Assembly (NCBI GenBank): GCA_021736785.1
Contig: JAIPFF010000034.1
Location: 1 to 56,932 of the forward strand
Direction of reading: 5' to 3'
DNA from: Thiohalocapsa sp.
Lineage (GTDB): Bacteria > Pseudomonadota > Gammaproteobacteria > Chromatiales > Chromatiaceae
DNA length: 56,932 nucleotides
Shown: positions 41,943 through 52,241 of the stretch, piece by piece
How the letters are laid out: the number at the start of each line of letters is the position of its first letter
Position numbering within the stretch: the stretch's first letter is position 1
The notes under the pieces: model-generated
Databases searched by the model: none
What the model was told of the DNA's origin: nothing
What the model saw: the letters and a program-made list of their open reading frames with translations, nothing else
Made by a program: the position numbers and the translations under genes

Positions 41943-42353
41943 TTAGAGGTAGCGGCGCCAGTGCTCCGGACGCTGATCCCTGCAGCCGTGCTCCAGGGCC
42001 TCGTAGCGTTTGGCGAACACGCGCTTGGTGCAGTTGCTCTCGCCGCGTTTGCAACCGCGGTTTTCGCGGAATGTGTCTTCCGTGTAGTAGTGCAGCGCGC
42101 GCTTGATGCGAAACATCAAGCTGTTGTCGAGGTGAAGGCCGAGCTCGTGCAGTGCCGCCTCGATCTCTTCCAAACAGGTGTGCATCAGGTCGTAGCTGAC
42201 CTCGAGCAGGATCGGCGAGGCGACCTCGGCGCCCAATACGCCGTCGACGCCGCGCAGCAGCGCGGCCGCGGTCTGTGCATCGTTGCGCTCCGGATGAAGG
42301 TCCCGGAAGTGGATCTGCCGCTGCTTGATGCGGTCGGTGTCGCTGGTTTCCAT
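41943..42353 (-). CDS. Uncharacterised conserved protein
   Basis: A 136-residue soluble protein. The N-terminal half (RGVDGVLGAEVASPILLEVSYDLMHTCLEEIEAALHELGLHLD in outline) resembles a short beta-alpha-beta fold like HMA or ACT domains, and the second half has NRGCKRGESNCTKRVFAKRYEALEHGCRDQRPEHWRRYL with three Cys. Function not known. It interrupts moeB and prmC, which adjoin in other species, and starts at ATG 42353. Confidence 0.7.
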   Translation of the reverse strand: METSDTDRIKQRQIHFRDLHPERNDAQTAAALLRGVDGVLGAEVASPILLEVSYDLMHTCLEEIEAALHELGLHLDNSLMFRIKRALHYYTEDTFRENRGCKRGESNCTKRVFAKRYEALEHGCRDQRPEHWRRYL

Positions 42354-42430
42354 GATTTCGCTATGCTAATCCGCACGAGGAATTAATCAAGCCTCGCGAG
42401 AGGCGCCGCGCGCCGTGCGTGGCGGTGTGA

Positions 42431-43273
42431 CTACCCGCGCCGCGCGTACGTCACGCGCTCGTGTCCGGAAAGGTCGCGGTGCGATGCGGCGGCGTCCAGG
42501 CCGGCGTCGCGCAGCAGCGCGCGGACCGCCTCGCCCTGATCCCGGCCATGCTCTAGCGCGAGCCAGCCGCCGGGGCGCAAGCGGCTCGGCGCCGCCGCCG
42601 CGATCTCGCGGATGGCGGCGAGCCCGTCGTCGCCGGCGACCAACGCGGAGATGGGCTCGAAGCGCAGGTCGCCGTGCGCGAGATGCGGGTCGCCCGCCGC
42701 GACATAGGGCGGGTTTGCAACGATGGCATCGAAAGCCATCTCGGCAAAGGCGTCGAGCCAATGCCCGCGCACGACAAGGACATTGTCCAAGCCGAGCCGG
42801 CGCGCGTTGGCGGCGGCAATGCCGAGTGCCCGCGGCGAGCGGTCCACGGCGACCAATGTCCAGCGCGCTCGCTCGCTGGCCAGTGCCGCGGCGACCGCGC
42901 CCGAGCCGGTCCCCAGGTCGGCGCAGCGCAGCGCCCGGTCCGCCGGCAGCGCTTGGAGCGCGCATTCCACAAGCAACTCCGTCTCCGGGCGCGGGATCAA
43001 CGTGTCGGGACCGACAGCAATGTCGAGGCTCCAGAACTCGCGCCGACCGAGTATGTAGGCGACCGGCTCGCCCTCGGCGCGGCGCCGGAGCATCTCGCGG
43101 AAGCGTGCAGCCTGGGGCGGCTCGAGCCGGCGCTCCGGCCAGGCGAACAACCCCGAGCGCGTCATTCCGGCGGCCTCGCACAGCAGCAGTTCGGTCTCGA
43201 AGCGGGCCGCGCCTGGATCCGATGGAGAGAGTGCGGCGACGCCCTCGCGCAAGGCGGATGCGATGGTCGACAT
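42431..43273 (-). CDS. prmC: Release factor glutamine methyltransferase
   Basis: A 280-residue methyltransferase. The SAM motif is GTGSG at 121-125 and the glutamine-binding NPPY is at 187-190. It methylates the GGQ glutamine of release factors. It lies 20 bases after prfA on the same strand, its usual partner. Confidence 0.96.
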   Translation of the reverse strand: MSTIASALREGVAALSPSDPGAARFETELLLCEAAGMTRSGLFAWPERRLEPPQAARFREMLRRRAEGEPVAYILGRREFWSLDIAVGPDTLIPRPETELLVECALQALPADRALRCADLGTGSGAVAAALASERARWTLVAVDRSPRALGIAAANARRLGLDNVLVVRGHWLDAFAEMAFDAIVANPPYVAAGDPHLAHGDLRFEPISALVAGDDGLAAIREIAAAAPSRLRPGGWLALEHGRDQGEAVRALLRDAGLDAAASHRDLSGHERVTYARRG

Positions 43274-43292
43274 CGGCGGCGTCTCGCGGTGC

Positions 43293-44372
43293 TCAGTCGT
43301 TCATCATCGCCGAGAGTTGGTCGGCTTGATGCTCCTGCTGCAGCGGCTCGATAACCTGCGCGAGGTGGCCCATCATGACCTCGTCGAGCTTGTACAGGGT
43401 GAGGTTGATGCGATGATCGGTGAGCCGGTTTTGCGGAAAATTATAGGTGCGGATGCGCTCGGAGCGATCTCCGCTGCCCACTTGCAGGCGCCGCGACTGG
43501 CTTTGCTCGGCGATCTGCGCATTCACGGCCTGCGACAGCAGCCGCGCCTGCAGCAGCGCCATGGCGCGCGCTCGGTTCTTGTGCTGTGAGCGCTCGTCCT
43601 GGCATTCGACGACGATCCCGCTCGGCAAATGGGTGATACGCACCGCCGAGTCGGTTTTGTTCACGTGCTGGCCGCCGGCGCCGGAGGCGCGGTAAGTGTC
43701 CGTCCGCAGGTCGTTGGCGTCGATCTGGATCTCGTCCACCTGCTCGACCTCGGGGAGGATCGCGACCGTGCAGGCCGACGTGTGCACGCGGCCCTGTGAT
43801 TCGGTCTCGGGCACGCGCTGAACGCGGTGCGCGCCGGACTCGAACTTGAGCTGGGAGTAGACGCCGCTGCCGCTGATGCGCACGACGACCTCCTTGTAGC
43901 CGCCCATTTCGCCTTCGCTCGCGGTGAGCGTTTCGTGTCGCCAGCCGCGGGATTCCGCGTAGCGCAGATACATGCGCAGCAGATCGCCCGCGAACAGCGC
44001 CGCTTCGGCGCCGCCGGTACCGGCGCGGATCTCCAGGTAGACGTTGCGCTGGTCGTTGGGATCTCCGGGCAGCAGCAGGCGGTGCAGCTCGGGCTCGAGG
44101 GCGTCCCTGGCCGCATCGGCCGCGGTCATTTCGTCGCGGGCCAGCTCCGCCATCTCCGGGTCGGCGAGCATCTCGCGGGCCGACTCGCTTTCGCTGTCTA
44201 GGCGGAGATACTCTTCGTAGCAGCTGATCAGCGGGTGCAGTTGAGCGTATTCGCGGCCCAGGTCGCGAAAGCGGCTCTGGTCGTTCTGAACGTCCGGGTC
44301 GGCCAGCAGCGCGGTGATCTCGCGAAACCGCTCGGCCAGCCGGTCGAGCTTGCCGCGGATCGAAGGGTTCAT
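43293..44372 (-). CDS. prfA: Peptide chain release factor 1
   Basis: A 359-residue class I release factor reading UAA and UAG. The catalytic GGQ is at 233-235 in [15 protein letters not shown], and the anticodon-like tripeptide is PET at 188-190. Its start overlaps the hemA stop (ATGA), giving hemA-prfA coupling. Confidence 0.97.
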   Translation of the reverse strand: MNPSIRGKLDRLAERFREITALLADPDVQNDQSRFRDLGREYAQLHPLISCYEEYLRLDSESESAREMLADPEMAELARDEMTAADAARDALEPELHRLLLPGDPNDQRNVYLEIRAGTGGAEAALFAGDLLRMYLRYAESRGWRHETLTASEGEMGGYKEVVVRISGSGVYSQLKFESGAHRVQRVPETESQGRVHTSACTVAILPEVEQVDEIQIDANDLRTDTYRASGAGGQHVNKTDSAVRITHLPSGIVVECQDERSQHKNRARAMALLQARLLSQAVNAQIAEQSQSRRLQVGSGDRSERIRTYNFPQNRLTDHRINLTLYKLDEVMMGHLAQVIEPLQQEHQADQLSAMMND

Positions 44373-45643
44373 GTGCTGCCGTCTTGCTCCTTATTCAGCT
44401 GGAAAAGCTCGTTGGCGGCCTCGAGCAGGTCCGACTGGCCCTCGCGCCCGGCGCGGCGAAGGCGCACGCTCGGGGTATGCAACAGTTTATTGGTGAGGAT
44501 GTGTGCGAGCTGGCACAGCACCTCGTCCGCCGCCTTGCCCGCCGCGAGCTGACGCCCGGCGCGCCGCAGGCAGTCGTCGCGCACGCGCTCGGCGCGCAGC
44601 CGATAGTCCTGAATCAGCGAGACCGCGTCGAGGGAGCGCACCCAGGCCATGAACTCTTCGGTGTGCAGGTCGACAATCTCCATGGCTTGGTCCGCCGCCT
44701 GCTGGCGCGAGCGCATGCCTTCTTCGACGACTCCCTGCAGATCGTCCACCGTATACAGATAGACGTCGCGCAGGTCGCCGACCTCCGGCTCGATGTCGCG
44801 CGGCACGGCGATGTCGACCATGAACACGGGCCGGTGGCGACGCTGCTTGAGTGCACGCTCGACGGTACCCTTGCCGAGGACCGGCAGCGGGCTCGCGGTG
44901 GAGGAGACGACGATGTCGGCTTCGGGCAAATGGTTCGACAGCTCGGTCAGGGCGATCGCATAGCCGTCGAACTGCGCTGCGACATTGTGTGCCCGCTCTA
45001 CCGTGCGGTTGGCGACGATGATGCGCCCGATGCCGTGCTGGTGCAGGTGCCTGGCGGCGAGCTCGATGGTCTCGCCGGCGCCGATGAGCAGTGCTGTTTG
45101 CTTGGTCAGGTCGCTGAAGATCTGCCGCGCCAAACTGACCGCCGCGAAGGCGACGGAGACCGGACTGCTGCCGATGGCCGTGTCGGTGCGCACCTGCTTG
45201 GCCACGGAGAACGTGTGCTGAAACAGCCGACCGAGCATACGTCCGGTGCTGCCGCTGTCGCAGGCGGTCTGGAATGCGGCCTTCACTTGGCCGAGGATCT
45301 GCGGCTCGCCGAGGACCATGGAGTCGAGGCCGCTCGCGACGCGCAGCAGGTGGCGTACCGAGTCGCGGTTCTGATGCACGTAGAGGTGCGGCGCGAACGA
45401 ATGCGACTCCACGCCATGGAAGCGCCCGAGCCATTCGCGGATCTCCGCCTCTCCGTCGCGCCCGTCGGCGACGCAGTAGAGCTCTGTTCGATTGCAGGTG
45501 GAGACGATAACGGCCTCTTCGGCCGCCGTTTGCTCCGTCAGTGTCCGTAGCGCGCCGACAATGACATCCGGGCCGAACGTCAGACGTTCGCGGATTTCGA
45601 CGGGCGCTGTCTTGTGGTTCAGACCGAGGGTTAATATCGTCAT
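44369..45643 (-). CDS. hemA: Glutamyl-tRNA reductase
   Basis: A 424-residue enzyme reducing glutamyl-tRNA to glutamate-1-semialdehyde, first committed step of haem synthesis by the C5 route. The catalytic C50 is in [11 protein letters not shown], and the NADPH domain has [15 protein letters not shown]. The ATG at 45643 is the family start; the frame is open upstream. It is divergent from the TPR gene and heads the hemA-prfA-prmC operon. Confidence 0.97.
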   Translation of the reverse strand: MTILTLGLNHKTAPVEIRERLTFGPDVIVGALRTLTEQTAAEEAVIVSTCNRTELYCVADGRDGEAEIREWLGRFHGVESHSFAPHLYVHQNRDSVRHLLRVASGLDSMVLGEPQILGQVKAAFQTACDSGSTGRMLGRLFQHTFSVAKQVRTDTAIGSSPVSVAFAAVSLARQIFSDLTKQTALLIGAGETIELAARHLHQHGIGRIIVANRTVERAHNVAAQFDGYAIALTELSNHLPEADIVVSSTASPLPVLGKGTVERALKQRRHRPVFMVDIAVPRDIEPEVGDLRDVYLYTVDDLQGVVEEGMRSRQQAADQAMEIVDLHTEEFMAWVRSLDAVSLIQDYRLRAERVRDDCLRRAGRQLAAGKAADEVLCQLAHILTNKLLHTPSVRLRRAGREGQSDLLEAANELFQLNKEQDGST

Positions 45644-45869
45644 GATGCGATTGTCGGCGTTGCGGTTTCTGTGGCAGGCGGACCGCACTCCGGCGGAATG
45701 GCGCATTCGTGCCGGCGTGCCTGCACGGGGGGCGCGGATCGGCGGGCCGCCGTCGCTTTTACTGCCGCGTTTCTAACAGTGGAACTGCATTAGTATACTG
45801 CGATCAAACCGAAGCGACGGCTGATCGCGATCAACTGCCCGGTAGACCCGCATCCATGCGCACTCGCTT
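45644..45869. promoter_or_regulatory. Divergent promoter region of hemA and the TPR gene
   Basis: In this 226-base gap, TATACT at 45794-45799 is a good -10 for the plus strand, with TTCTAA at 45771-45776 as a weak -35 (17-base spacer). It would start a transcript about 65 bases before the TPR gene. Confidence 0.4.
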
Positions 45870-47591
45870 ATGAAAATCCTGATCTCCCGTGCCCGCACGG
45901 CAACGCTTCTGCTGGCGATGGCGCTGCCCTTCGCCGGGACCATGGCTGCCTCGACAAACGGCGACGCCGTCGCGGCCGTCGCGGAGTCGGAGCGGCAAGG
46001 TTTGTCCGCGGAGCTGGTTTACTCGGTGCTGGTCGGCGAGATCGCCGTGCAGCGCGGCGATCACCGCACCGCGCTCGAGCATTACTCGGACGCGGCGCGG
46101 TTATCCCAAGAGCCGGTGCTGGCCGAGCTCGCCGCCCGCGCGGCGCTTTCCGCCGGCGACAGCGACGCCGCTATCGCCGCCGCGCGTCTGTGGGTCGACA
46201 TCGCCCCCGAGTCCCTGAAGGCGCGCCAGATCGCCGCTTACGCCCAAATCGACGCGGGAGATACGGACGCGGCGCTGGCCGAGCTGCGTGAGCTGGTGAA
46301 GCGCGCGCCTAGCCGCGGGCTCGGCTATATGCAGGCGGCGCAATTGATGGCGCGCGTGACCGATGCGGACAAACGCCTGCAGCTGATGCAGGCGCTGGTC
46401 GGCGAGGACAGTGACGACGCCGACGGCCAATACGCGCTGGCGACGCTGGCGGCGGCAGCCGAGCGCAACGAGCAGGCGCAGGTCTACGCCGAGCGCGCCG
46501 CCGAGCTGCGTCCCGGCTGGAACAAGCCGCGCTTGTTTCTGATCCGGCTGCTGGTGGCCGCGGACCGCCGCGACGATGCGCTCGCGGTGCTCGATGAGTT
46601 TCTGGCGTCGGAGCCGGACGACCAAGAGCTGCAAATGCTGCGCGCGCAGTTCCACATCGAGGCGGAAGAGTACAGCGAGGCGCTCGCCATCTTCGATGCG
46701 ATCCTGGATGCGGGCCCCGGACAGTCCGATGTCCTGTTCGCCGCCGCGGTACTCGCCCTCGAGGTCGAAGCCTTGGACCAGGCGCGCGATTATCTCACCA
46801 CGCTGCGCGAGACCGGCCAACGCGGCAGCGACACGGCCTTCATGCTCGGGCAGGTGGAGGAGGCGGCCGGCAACCCGCAAGAGGCCATGCGCTGGTACGG
46901 CGAGGTGCGCGGCGAGAACGCCACCAACGCCAGGGTCCGGATCGCCGGTATTCACGCCGACTCGGGCGACGTCGCCAGGGCCCGCGAGATCCTGCAGCAG
47001 CTGCGCGATCAATTCCCGTCGGACGTGACGACGCTGTATCTGATCGAGGCCGAGCTGCTGCGCGAGCGGGATATGGAGCAGCAGGCCATCGACGTCTATA
47101 CGACGGCGCTGGACGCAAAGCCGGATAACCCCGACCTTCTCTACGCGCGCGCCATGCTTGCGATCGGCATGGACCGGATCGATACGCTGGAGCGCGACTT
47201 GCGCCGTATCCTGATCACGGATCCCGATCACGTGGACGCCCTGAACGCACTCGGCTACACATTGGCCGATCGCACCGAGCGTCTCGACGAAGCCTACAGC
47301 CTGATCCAGCGTGCGCTGCAGCTGAGTCCGGACGAGCCCGCGATCCTCGACAGCATGGGGTGGGTGCTCTATCGCATGGGCAAGCTCGACGCCGCCGAGC
47401 CGTATCTGCGCCGCGCGCTCGACGCGGTGTTCGACGCCGAGATCGCCGCGCATCTGGGTGAACTGCTATGGGCGCAGGGCAAGCGCGACGAGGCTCGCGA
47501 GGTTTGGGAGCGGGCCCTGGACGAGGATCCGGAGCACGAATACTTGTTGCGCGTGCTGGGTCGGCACCGGTTCACGCACTCGGAGCGCTGA
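45870..47591 (+). CDS. Tetratricopeptide repeat protein, exported
   Basis: A 573-residue protein with a signal peptide (ATLLLAMALPFAGTMAA, residues 11-27). The rest is built of TPR helices from about residue 50 to 560, with the later repeats clearest (LNALGYTLADRTERLDEAYSLIQRALQLSPDEPAILDSMGW near 452-492). Members at this locus of gammaproteobacteria are outer-membrane or periplasmic scaffolds near lolB; function unknown. The ATG at 45870 was chosen by start of the signal. The next gene, ispE, starts two bases after its stop; lolB, which usually lies between, is missing. Confidence 0.9.
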   Translation: MKILISRARTATLLLAMALPFAGTMAASTNGDAVAAVAESERQGLSAELVYSVLVGEIAVQRGDHRTALEHYSDAARLSQEPVLAELAARAALSAGDSDAAIAAARLWVDIAPESLKARQIAAYAQIDAGDTDAALAELRELVKRAPSRGLGYMQAAQLMARVTDADKRLQLMQALVGEDSDDADGQYALATLAAAAERNEQAQVYAERAAELRPGWNKPRLFLIRLLVAADRRDDALAVLDEFLASEPDDQELQMLRAQFHIEAEEYSEALAIFDAILDAGPGQSDVLFAAAVLALEVEALDQARDYLTTLRETGQRGSDTAFMLGQVEEAAGNPQEAMRWYGEVRGENATNARVRIAGIHADSGDVARAREILQQLRDQFPSDVTTLYLIEAELLRERDMEQQAIDVYTTALDAKPDNPDLLYARAMLAIGMDRIDTLERDLRRILITDPDHVDALNALGYTLADRTERLDEAYSLIQRALQLSPDEPAILDSMGWVLYRMGKLDAAEPYLRRALDAVFDAEIAAHLGELLWAQGKRDEAREVWERALDEDPEHEYLLRVLGRHRFTHSER

Positions 47592-47593
47592 GC

Positions 47594-48451
47594 GTGCGTC
47601 CGACTGTCGCCGCCGACGGCGCCTGGCTGGCGCCGGCCAAGTTGAATCTGATGCTGCGTGTGACGGGGCGCCGGCCGGACGGCTACCACCTGTTGCAGAC
47701 GGTGTTCCAGTTCGTCGACCGCTGCGATCGCTTGTATTTCCAGCCCCGTGACGACGGCCGTATCGTTCGCCGCCGCGGCCCGCATGGCGTGGATCCGGAG
47801 CAGGATCTGGTGGTGCGCGCGGCGCGCGCGCTGCAAACGCATGCGCAAACCGCGGCCGGCGTCGAGATCGATATCGAGAAGGTCCTGCCCATGGGCGGCG
47901 GCCTCGGCGGGGGCAGCTCCAATGCCGCGACGACGCTGCAGGCGCTGAACTTGCTTTGGGACTTGGGGCTAGAGGACGATGTTCTGGCGCGGATCGGTCT
48001 CACGCTCGGCGCGGATGTGCCGGTGTTCGTGCGCGGGCATGCGGCCTGGGCCGAGGGCGTGGGTGAGCATTTGCATCACGTGGACCTGCCGGAGCCCTAT
48101 TATCTGATCCTGGTGCCGCCTCAGTCGGTCGCCACGGCCGCGGTATTCTCCGACCCCGATTTGACAAGAAACTCTCCCGCCATCACAATGGCCGACTTTC
48201 TTGGCGGTAATGCAGTCAACGATTGCCTGAACGTTGTGCTGAAGCGTTATCCCGTTGTCGCCGAGGCCTTCCGCTGGCTCGACGGTGTCTCCGGCGGGGC
48301 GCGGCTGACCGGAACCGGGTGCTGCGTATTCGCGGTATTCGATGGGGAGTCGGATGCGCGGGCCGCGGCGGCGCTGGCGCCATCCGGCGTCGATGCGTTC
48401 GTCGCGCGCGGCTGCAACCGCTCACCGCTGTTCGAGCGTCCGTCGGATTGA
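47594..48451 (+). CDS. ispE: 4-diphosphocytidyl-2-C-methyl-D-erythritol kinase
   Basis: A 285-residue GHMP kinase of the MEP isoprenoid pathway. The ATP motif is PMGGGLGGGSSNAA at 99-112, with the start LAPAKLNLMLRVTGRRPDGYH also typical. The GTG at 47594 is two bases past the TPR stop, with GGAG at 47582-47585; the frame is open further upstream inside the TPR gene but that part is not IspE-like. It lies with tRNA-Gln and prs in the standard order. Confidence 0.95.
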   Translation: MRPTVAADGAWLAPAKLNLMLRVTGRRPDGYHLLQTVFQFVDRCDRLYFQPRDDGRIVRRRGPHGVDPEQDLVVRAARALQTHAQTAAGVEIDIEKVLPMGGGLGGGSSNAATTLQALNLLWDLGLEDDVLARIGLTLGADVPVFVRGHAAWAEGVGEHLHHVDLPEPYYLILVPPQSVATAAVFSDPDLTRNSPAITMADFLGGNAVNDCLNVVLKRYPVVAEAFRWLDGVSGGARLTGTGCCVFAVFDGESDARAAAALAPSGVDAFVARGCNRSPLFERPSD

Positions 48452-48608
48452 GGGCAGGCCTTCGTCGCGCGATCGATCCCGGCGCCCGTTTCGCGGCGAG
48501 CCGCTAGCGGATCATCAACTCGGATGCCTGCACCGGTGGCGACCGGTGCTTGAGTCAACGGGAGCGCACCGCCGGATGCGTCCGAATAAATCGGTCGTTG
48601 CAGTCAAT

Positions 48609-48683
48609 TGGGGCGTCGCCAAGCGGTAAGGCACTGGGTTTTGATCCCAGCATTCCCAGGTTCGAATCCTGGCGCCCCAGCCA
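48609..48683 (+). tRNA. tRNA-Gln (anticodon TTG)
   Basis: A 75-base tRNA with acceptor TGGGGCG/CGCCCCA, anticodon stem CTGGG/CCCAG around TTTTGAT (TTG at 48641-48643), T arm CCAGG/CCTGG and encoded CCA. It lies between ispE and prs, as in Pseudomonas. Confidence 0.94.
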
Positions 48684-48724
48684 CCTTGCAGCTTCACTCT
48701 GCAGACTTCATGAGAGGACAGGCC

Positions 48725-49678
48725 GTGCCCGCCAGCCACATGATGGTGTTCTCCGGCAACGCCAACCCGGACCTGGCCGCCGAGATCGCCGCTCATCTGA
48801 GCATCCCGCAAGGCAAGGCCGTCGTCGGTCAGTTCAGCGACGGCGAAGTCATGACCGAGATCCAGGAGAACGTTCGCGGGCGAGACGTGTTTGTCTTGCA
48901 GCCGACCTGCGCGCCCACCAACGACAACCTGCTCGAACTGCTGGTCATGATCGATGCGCTGCGCTGGGCATCGGCGAAGCGCGTCACGGCCGTCATTCCC
49001 TATTTCGGCTACGCGCGCCAAGATCGCCGGCCGCGCTCCGCCAGGGTGCCGATCACCGCGCGTTTGGTGGCCAAAATGATCGGCTCCGCGGGTGCGGATC
49101 GCGTGCTGACGATGGATCTGCACGCGGACCAGATCCAAGGGTTCTTCGATATCCCGGTCGATAACGTCTACGCCTCGCCGATCCTGCTCGGCGATATTTG
49201 GCGGCAGAAGTATCCGGGACTGATGGTCGTTTCACCCGATGTCGGCGGCGTCGTCCGCGCGCGGGCACTGGCGAAGCGCCTCGACGACGCAGATCTCGCC
49301 ATTATCGACAAACGCCGCCCGAGACCCAACGAGGCCAAGGTGATGAATATCATCGGCGACGTCGAGGGCCGCTCCTGCGTCTTGATCGACGACTTGGTCG
49401 ACACCGCCGGTACGCTGTGCCAGGCGGCGGCGGCGCTGAAGCAGCATGGCGCCGCGCGGGTCGTCGCCTATTGTACGCATCCGGTGCTGTCCGGGCCGGC
49501 GGTGGACAATATCTCTTCCTCGCTGCTCGATGAGCTGGTCGTGACCAACACCATTCCGCTTCATGCCGAGGCGCAGGCCTGCCCGAAAATCCGCCAGCTC
49601 AGCATCGGCGAGTTACTTGCCGAGACCATGCGCCGAGTGTCCAACGAGGAGTCGGTCAGCTCGCTGTTCGTGGACTGA
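48725..49678 (+). CDS. prs: Ribose-phosphate pyrophosphokinase
   Basis: A 317-residue PRPP synthase making PRPP from ribose-5-phosphate and ATP for purine, pyrimidine, histidine and tryptophan synthesis. The flag and catalytic motifs [12 protein letters not shown], the PRPP loop [13 protein letters not shown] and the ribose-phosphate [14 protein letters not shown] are all intact. The GTG at 48725 is my start: AGAGGA lies upstream and the start then aligns to E. coli Prs; an ATG at 48710 is five codons earlier. It follows tRNA-Gln by 41 bases. Confidence 0.96.
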   Translation: MPASHMMVFSGNANPDLAAEIAAHLSIPQGKAVVGQFSDGEVMTEIQENVRGRDVFVLQPTCAPTNDNLLELLVMIDALRWASAKRVTAVIPYFGYARQDRRPRSARVPITARLVAKMIGSAGADRVLTMDLHADQIQGFFDIPVDNVYASPILLGDIWRQKYPGLMVVSPDVGGVVRARALAKRLDDADLAIIDKRRPRPNEAKVMNIIGDVEGRSCVLIDDLVDTAGTLCQAAAALKQHGAARVVAYCTHPVLSGPAVDNISSSLLDELVVTNTIPLHAEAQACPKIRQLSIGELLAETMRRVSNEESVSSLFVD

Positions 49679-49789
49679 GCCGCCGCGCCGCGGCCTGCCG
49701 GGGCGTTCCCGAAACCAATTTTTTCCTGTTGCCGGCCGCTTGGTCGCGGGCTGTCGGCAGCTTTCGAGAAGACAACGGAGATCCGTTCG

Positions 49790-50425
49790 ATGAGTGAAAC
49801 ATTCGAAGTTATTGCCGGACCGCGCAGTGGCGGGGGGAAGGGTGCGAGCCGCCGTCTCCGTCGCGAAGGTTTGGTGCCCGGTATCGTTTACGGCGGTCAC
49901 AAGGACCCCGAAATGATCTCGCTCCCGCACAACGAGCTGGTTCAGCACTTGGAGTCGGAGGCCTTCTACTCCAGCTTGCTCGATCTCAAGCTCGGCGACA
50001 CTGTCAGCAAGGTGGTCCTGAAAGACCTGCAGCGCCATCCCGCCAAGCCCTTCATCCTGCATGTGGACTTCCAGCGCGTCAGCATGGAAGAGAAGCTGCG
50101 TATGACCGTGCCGCTGCATTTCGAGAACGAGGCGACCGCCAAGGGCGTCAAGCTGGGCGGCAAGGCATCGCACAACGTCACGGAAGTGGAGGTGACCTGC
50201 CTGCCGAAGGATCTGCCGGAGTACATCGTCGTCGATATGGCGGAGATGGAAATCGGTGACACGGTGCATGTGTCCGAGCTCAAAATGCCGGCCGGCGTCG
50301 AGTTGACCAGTTCGGTCGATCTCGATGCCCCGGTCGTGATGATTCACGCCGGGTACAGCGCGTCGGATGTCGGCGAAGAGCCGGAGGGCGACGGCGAGGC
50401 AGGCGAGGGCGATTCCATCGTCTGA
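49790..50425 (+). CDS. rplY: 50S ribosomal protein L25 (CTC/TL5 type)
   Basis: A 211-residue protein. The N-terminal 5S-rRNA-binding L25 domain occupies about 1-95 (GKGASRRLRREGLVPGIVYG), and the C-terminal TL5/Ctc domain has VSMEEKLRMTVPLHFENE and the VELTSSVDL strand, ending in a long acidic tail. It is the long form rather than the 94-residue E. coli L25. It lies 111 bases after prs. Confidence 0.95.
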   Translation: MSETFEVIAGPRSGGGKGASRRLRREGLVPGIVYGGHKDPEMISLPHNELVQHLESEAFYSSLLDLKLGDTVSKVVLKDLQRHPAKPFILHVDFQRVSMEEKLRMTVPLHFENEATAKGVKLGGKASHNVTEVEVTCLPKDLPEYIVVDMAEMEIGDTVHVSELKMPAGVELTSSVDLDAPVVMIHAGYSASDVGEEPEGDGEAGEGDSIV

Positions 50426-50536
50426 CGCTTATCGCAATAGCCGGTCTCATGATGCCCGCGTCGGTTGCGACACCGCCGTGGGCATTTGTCTTTTCGGGCC
50501 TGCGCCGCGCATGCGGCTTCTCGAGGCAGTCAGCCT

Positions 50537-51121
50537 ATGCCAGACCCTGGAATCCGCCTGATCGTCGGCCTGGGCAACCCGGGGGCGCAGTACGAGTCCA
50601 CACGGCACAATGCCGGGTTTTGGCTGGTGGAGCGTATTGCCGAGCGCCACCGCGGCCAGTTCCGCAATGAAAGCAAATTTCACGGCATGCTGTGTCGGGT
50701 GACTGTGGGCAGCGCCGAGGTGCGTCTGCTCAAGCCCGCCACCTTCATGAATCATAGCGGCCGGGCCGTTGCGGCGGTGGTGCGCTACTTCGATATACCG
50801 CCTGAGCAGATCCTGGTTGCTTACGATGAACTGGACCTGCCGCCCGGCCGGCTGCGCCTGAAGCGCGGTGGCGGTCACGCCGGCCACAACGGCATGCGCG
50901 ATACCATCGCCGCGCTGGGCAGCCCCGAGTTCTGGCGGCTGCGCATCGGCATCGGGCACCCCGGGGATAAGCAGCAGGTCGTGGCGTATGTGTTGAGTCG
51001 GGCGTCGGGCGAGGAGTCCGCCTCGATCGACGAGGCCCTCGACGAGGCCGAGTCGTCGCTCGATGAGTTGATCGAGGGCAAGTTTCAGCTCGCGATGAAT
51101 CGGCTCCACAGCGGGCGCTGA
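50537..51121 (+). CDS. pth: Peptidyl-tRNA hydrolase
   Basis: A 194-residue esterase that frees tRNA from dropped-off peptidyl-tRNA. The family GLGNPGAQYESTRHNAGF starts at residue 11, with catalytic H24, and VAYDELDLPPGRLRLKRGGGHAGHNGMRD is the second block. The ATG at 50537 has a GAGGCAG upstream and gives the usual start. It follows rplY, as in other gammaproteobacteria, but ychF does not follow. Confidence 0.96.
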   Translation: MPDPGIRLIVGLGNPGAQYESTRHNAGFWLVERIAERHRGQFRNESKFHGMLCRVTVGSAEVRLLKPATFMNHSGRAVAAVVRYFDIPPEQILVAYDELDLPPGRLRLKRGGGHAGHNGMRDTIAALGSPEFWRLRIGIGHPGDKQQVVAYVLSRASGEESASIDEALDEAESSLDELIEGKFQLAMNRLHSGR

Positions 51122-51269
51122 CGATCCGGTTGCGCGCCGTCCCCTTGCGCATACGTTTCCGCCAACGGCCTCTGCGGCGCCTCGTCGGCCTCGATCCGGC
51201 GGCGTGACGTCTTCGTCTGCGCCGCGGAAGGCGCCGCCCCCGACTCGACAGGGGCGTGCGCGATGCGTT

Positions 51270-52241
51270 TCAGTGGAAGTGATGGACGTAGCGGAGATTG
51301 ATGCGATGGCCTTCCGGGCGGTTTTCCGCCGCCGTTTCCCAGTACGCGTTGACGAACACATGGTCGTGCCGGGAAAAATGATAGACCAGTCCCGGTCCGA
51401 TACCGAGAATCTGTTCCTCGCTGTCGCGCACCCCGCGGCCATTCACTTCGGTTTCGGTGAATTGCTTGAGGAAGTAGCCGTTGATGCCGAGGCGTAAGCG
51501 CTTCGGCAGCACCTCGTAAGCGCCGGCGAAGTTGGCGTGCACGGCTTGACCCGCTTGACTGTCGTCGGCGCCCAGCGGCGTGAACGGGTCTTCGTTCTTG
51601 GCATTCCAGAGGTAATGCAGGCGCCATGAGAGCGTCAGCTTCGGCGCTACAAAGGCAGTCGCCGCCCAGTAGGGGTTGAATGAGAACACGTTGCTGCCCG
51701 GGTTGATGGCGCTATCGGCGTCGTAATCTCCGGTCGGCAAGATCATCTGCAGTTCGACCCGCTGTACGAAACGCGGGCCGTTCGGGCCCATGATCGGATC
51801 CCACTGCAGAAACGGACCCACCAGAATATCGCCGAGATTGCCGCTATTGGCGCCGAGCGCCAAATTATCGTCCGGCTCGAGATCGAAGCGCGCGTAAGGC
51901 AGCATCAGGTTGATGCCCCATTTGCCGCCCGCGACAAGGGGCCGATCGGACTGATAGACCAATTGGGTCAGGCCGATGTCGGCATCGAGCTCGGCCTTCT
52001 CCGGTCCGCGTGCGGTGGGTAACGCAATCCGCTCGCCGTCGGCGTCCTTGAGCCGGCCATTGCGATAGAACTGCACATACTGTTGCGCGTACCAGCCCGG
52101 CCCCGCCGGCGGCGCGCCGTCGAGGAAGCTGGTAAAGCCCAGGTTGACCGCCGGCAGGTCGTAGGCGAAGGCGGTCGATGTGGCGGTCAGGGAAAGTGCG
52201 ATGCCCGCCAGGGGCACGCTAAGCATTTTTCTTGGTGTCAT
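51270..52241 (-). CDS. Outer-membrane transporter of the MetA/SphA type
   Basis: A 323-residue outer-membrane beta-barrel of the phenol-degradation MetA/SphA family. The first 26 residues are a signal peptide ([18 protein letters not shown] to AFA). Beta-strands follow, with characteristic segments such as [29 protein letters not shown] and the late [13 protein letters not shown]. Such barrels are thought to take up hydrophobic compounds or sit in degradation operons. The start ATG 52241 was chosen over 52256; both have weak ribosome sites. It is convergent with pth and stands alone. Confidence 0.88.
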   Translation of the reverse strand: MTPRKMLSVPLAGIALSLTATSTAFAYDLPAVNLGFTSFLDGAPPAGPGWYAQQYVQFYRNGRLKDADGERIALPTARGPEKAELDADIGLTQLVYQSDRPLVAGGKWGINLMLPYARFDLEPDDNLALGANSGNLGDILVGPFLQWDPIMGPNGPRFVQRVELQMILPTGDYDADSAINPGSNVFSFNPYWAATAFVAPKLTLSWRLHYLWNAKNEDPFTPLGADDSQAGQAVHANFAGAYEVLPKRLRLGINGYFLKQFTETEVNGRGVRDSEEQILGIGPGLVYHFSRHDHVFVNAYWETAAENRPEGHRINLRYVHHFH

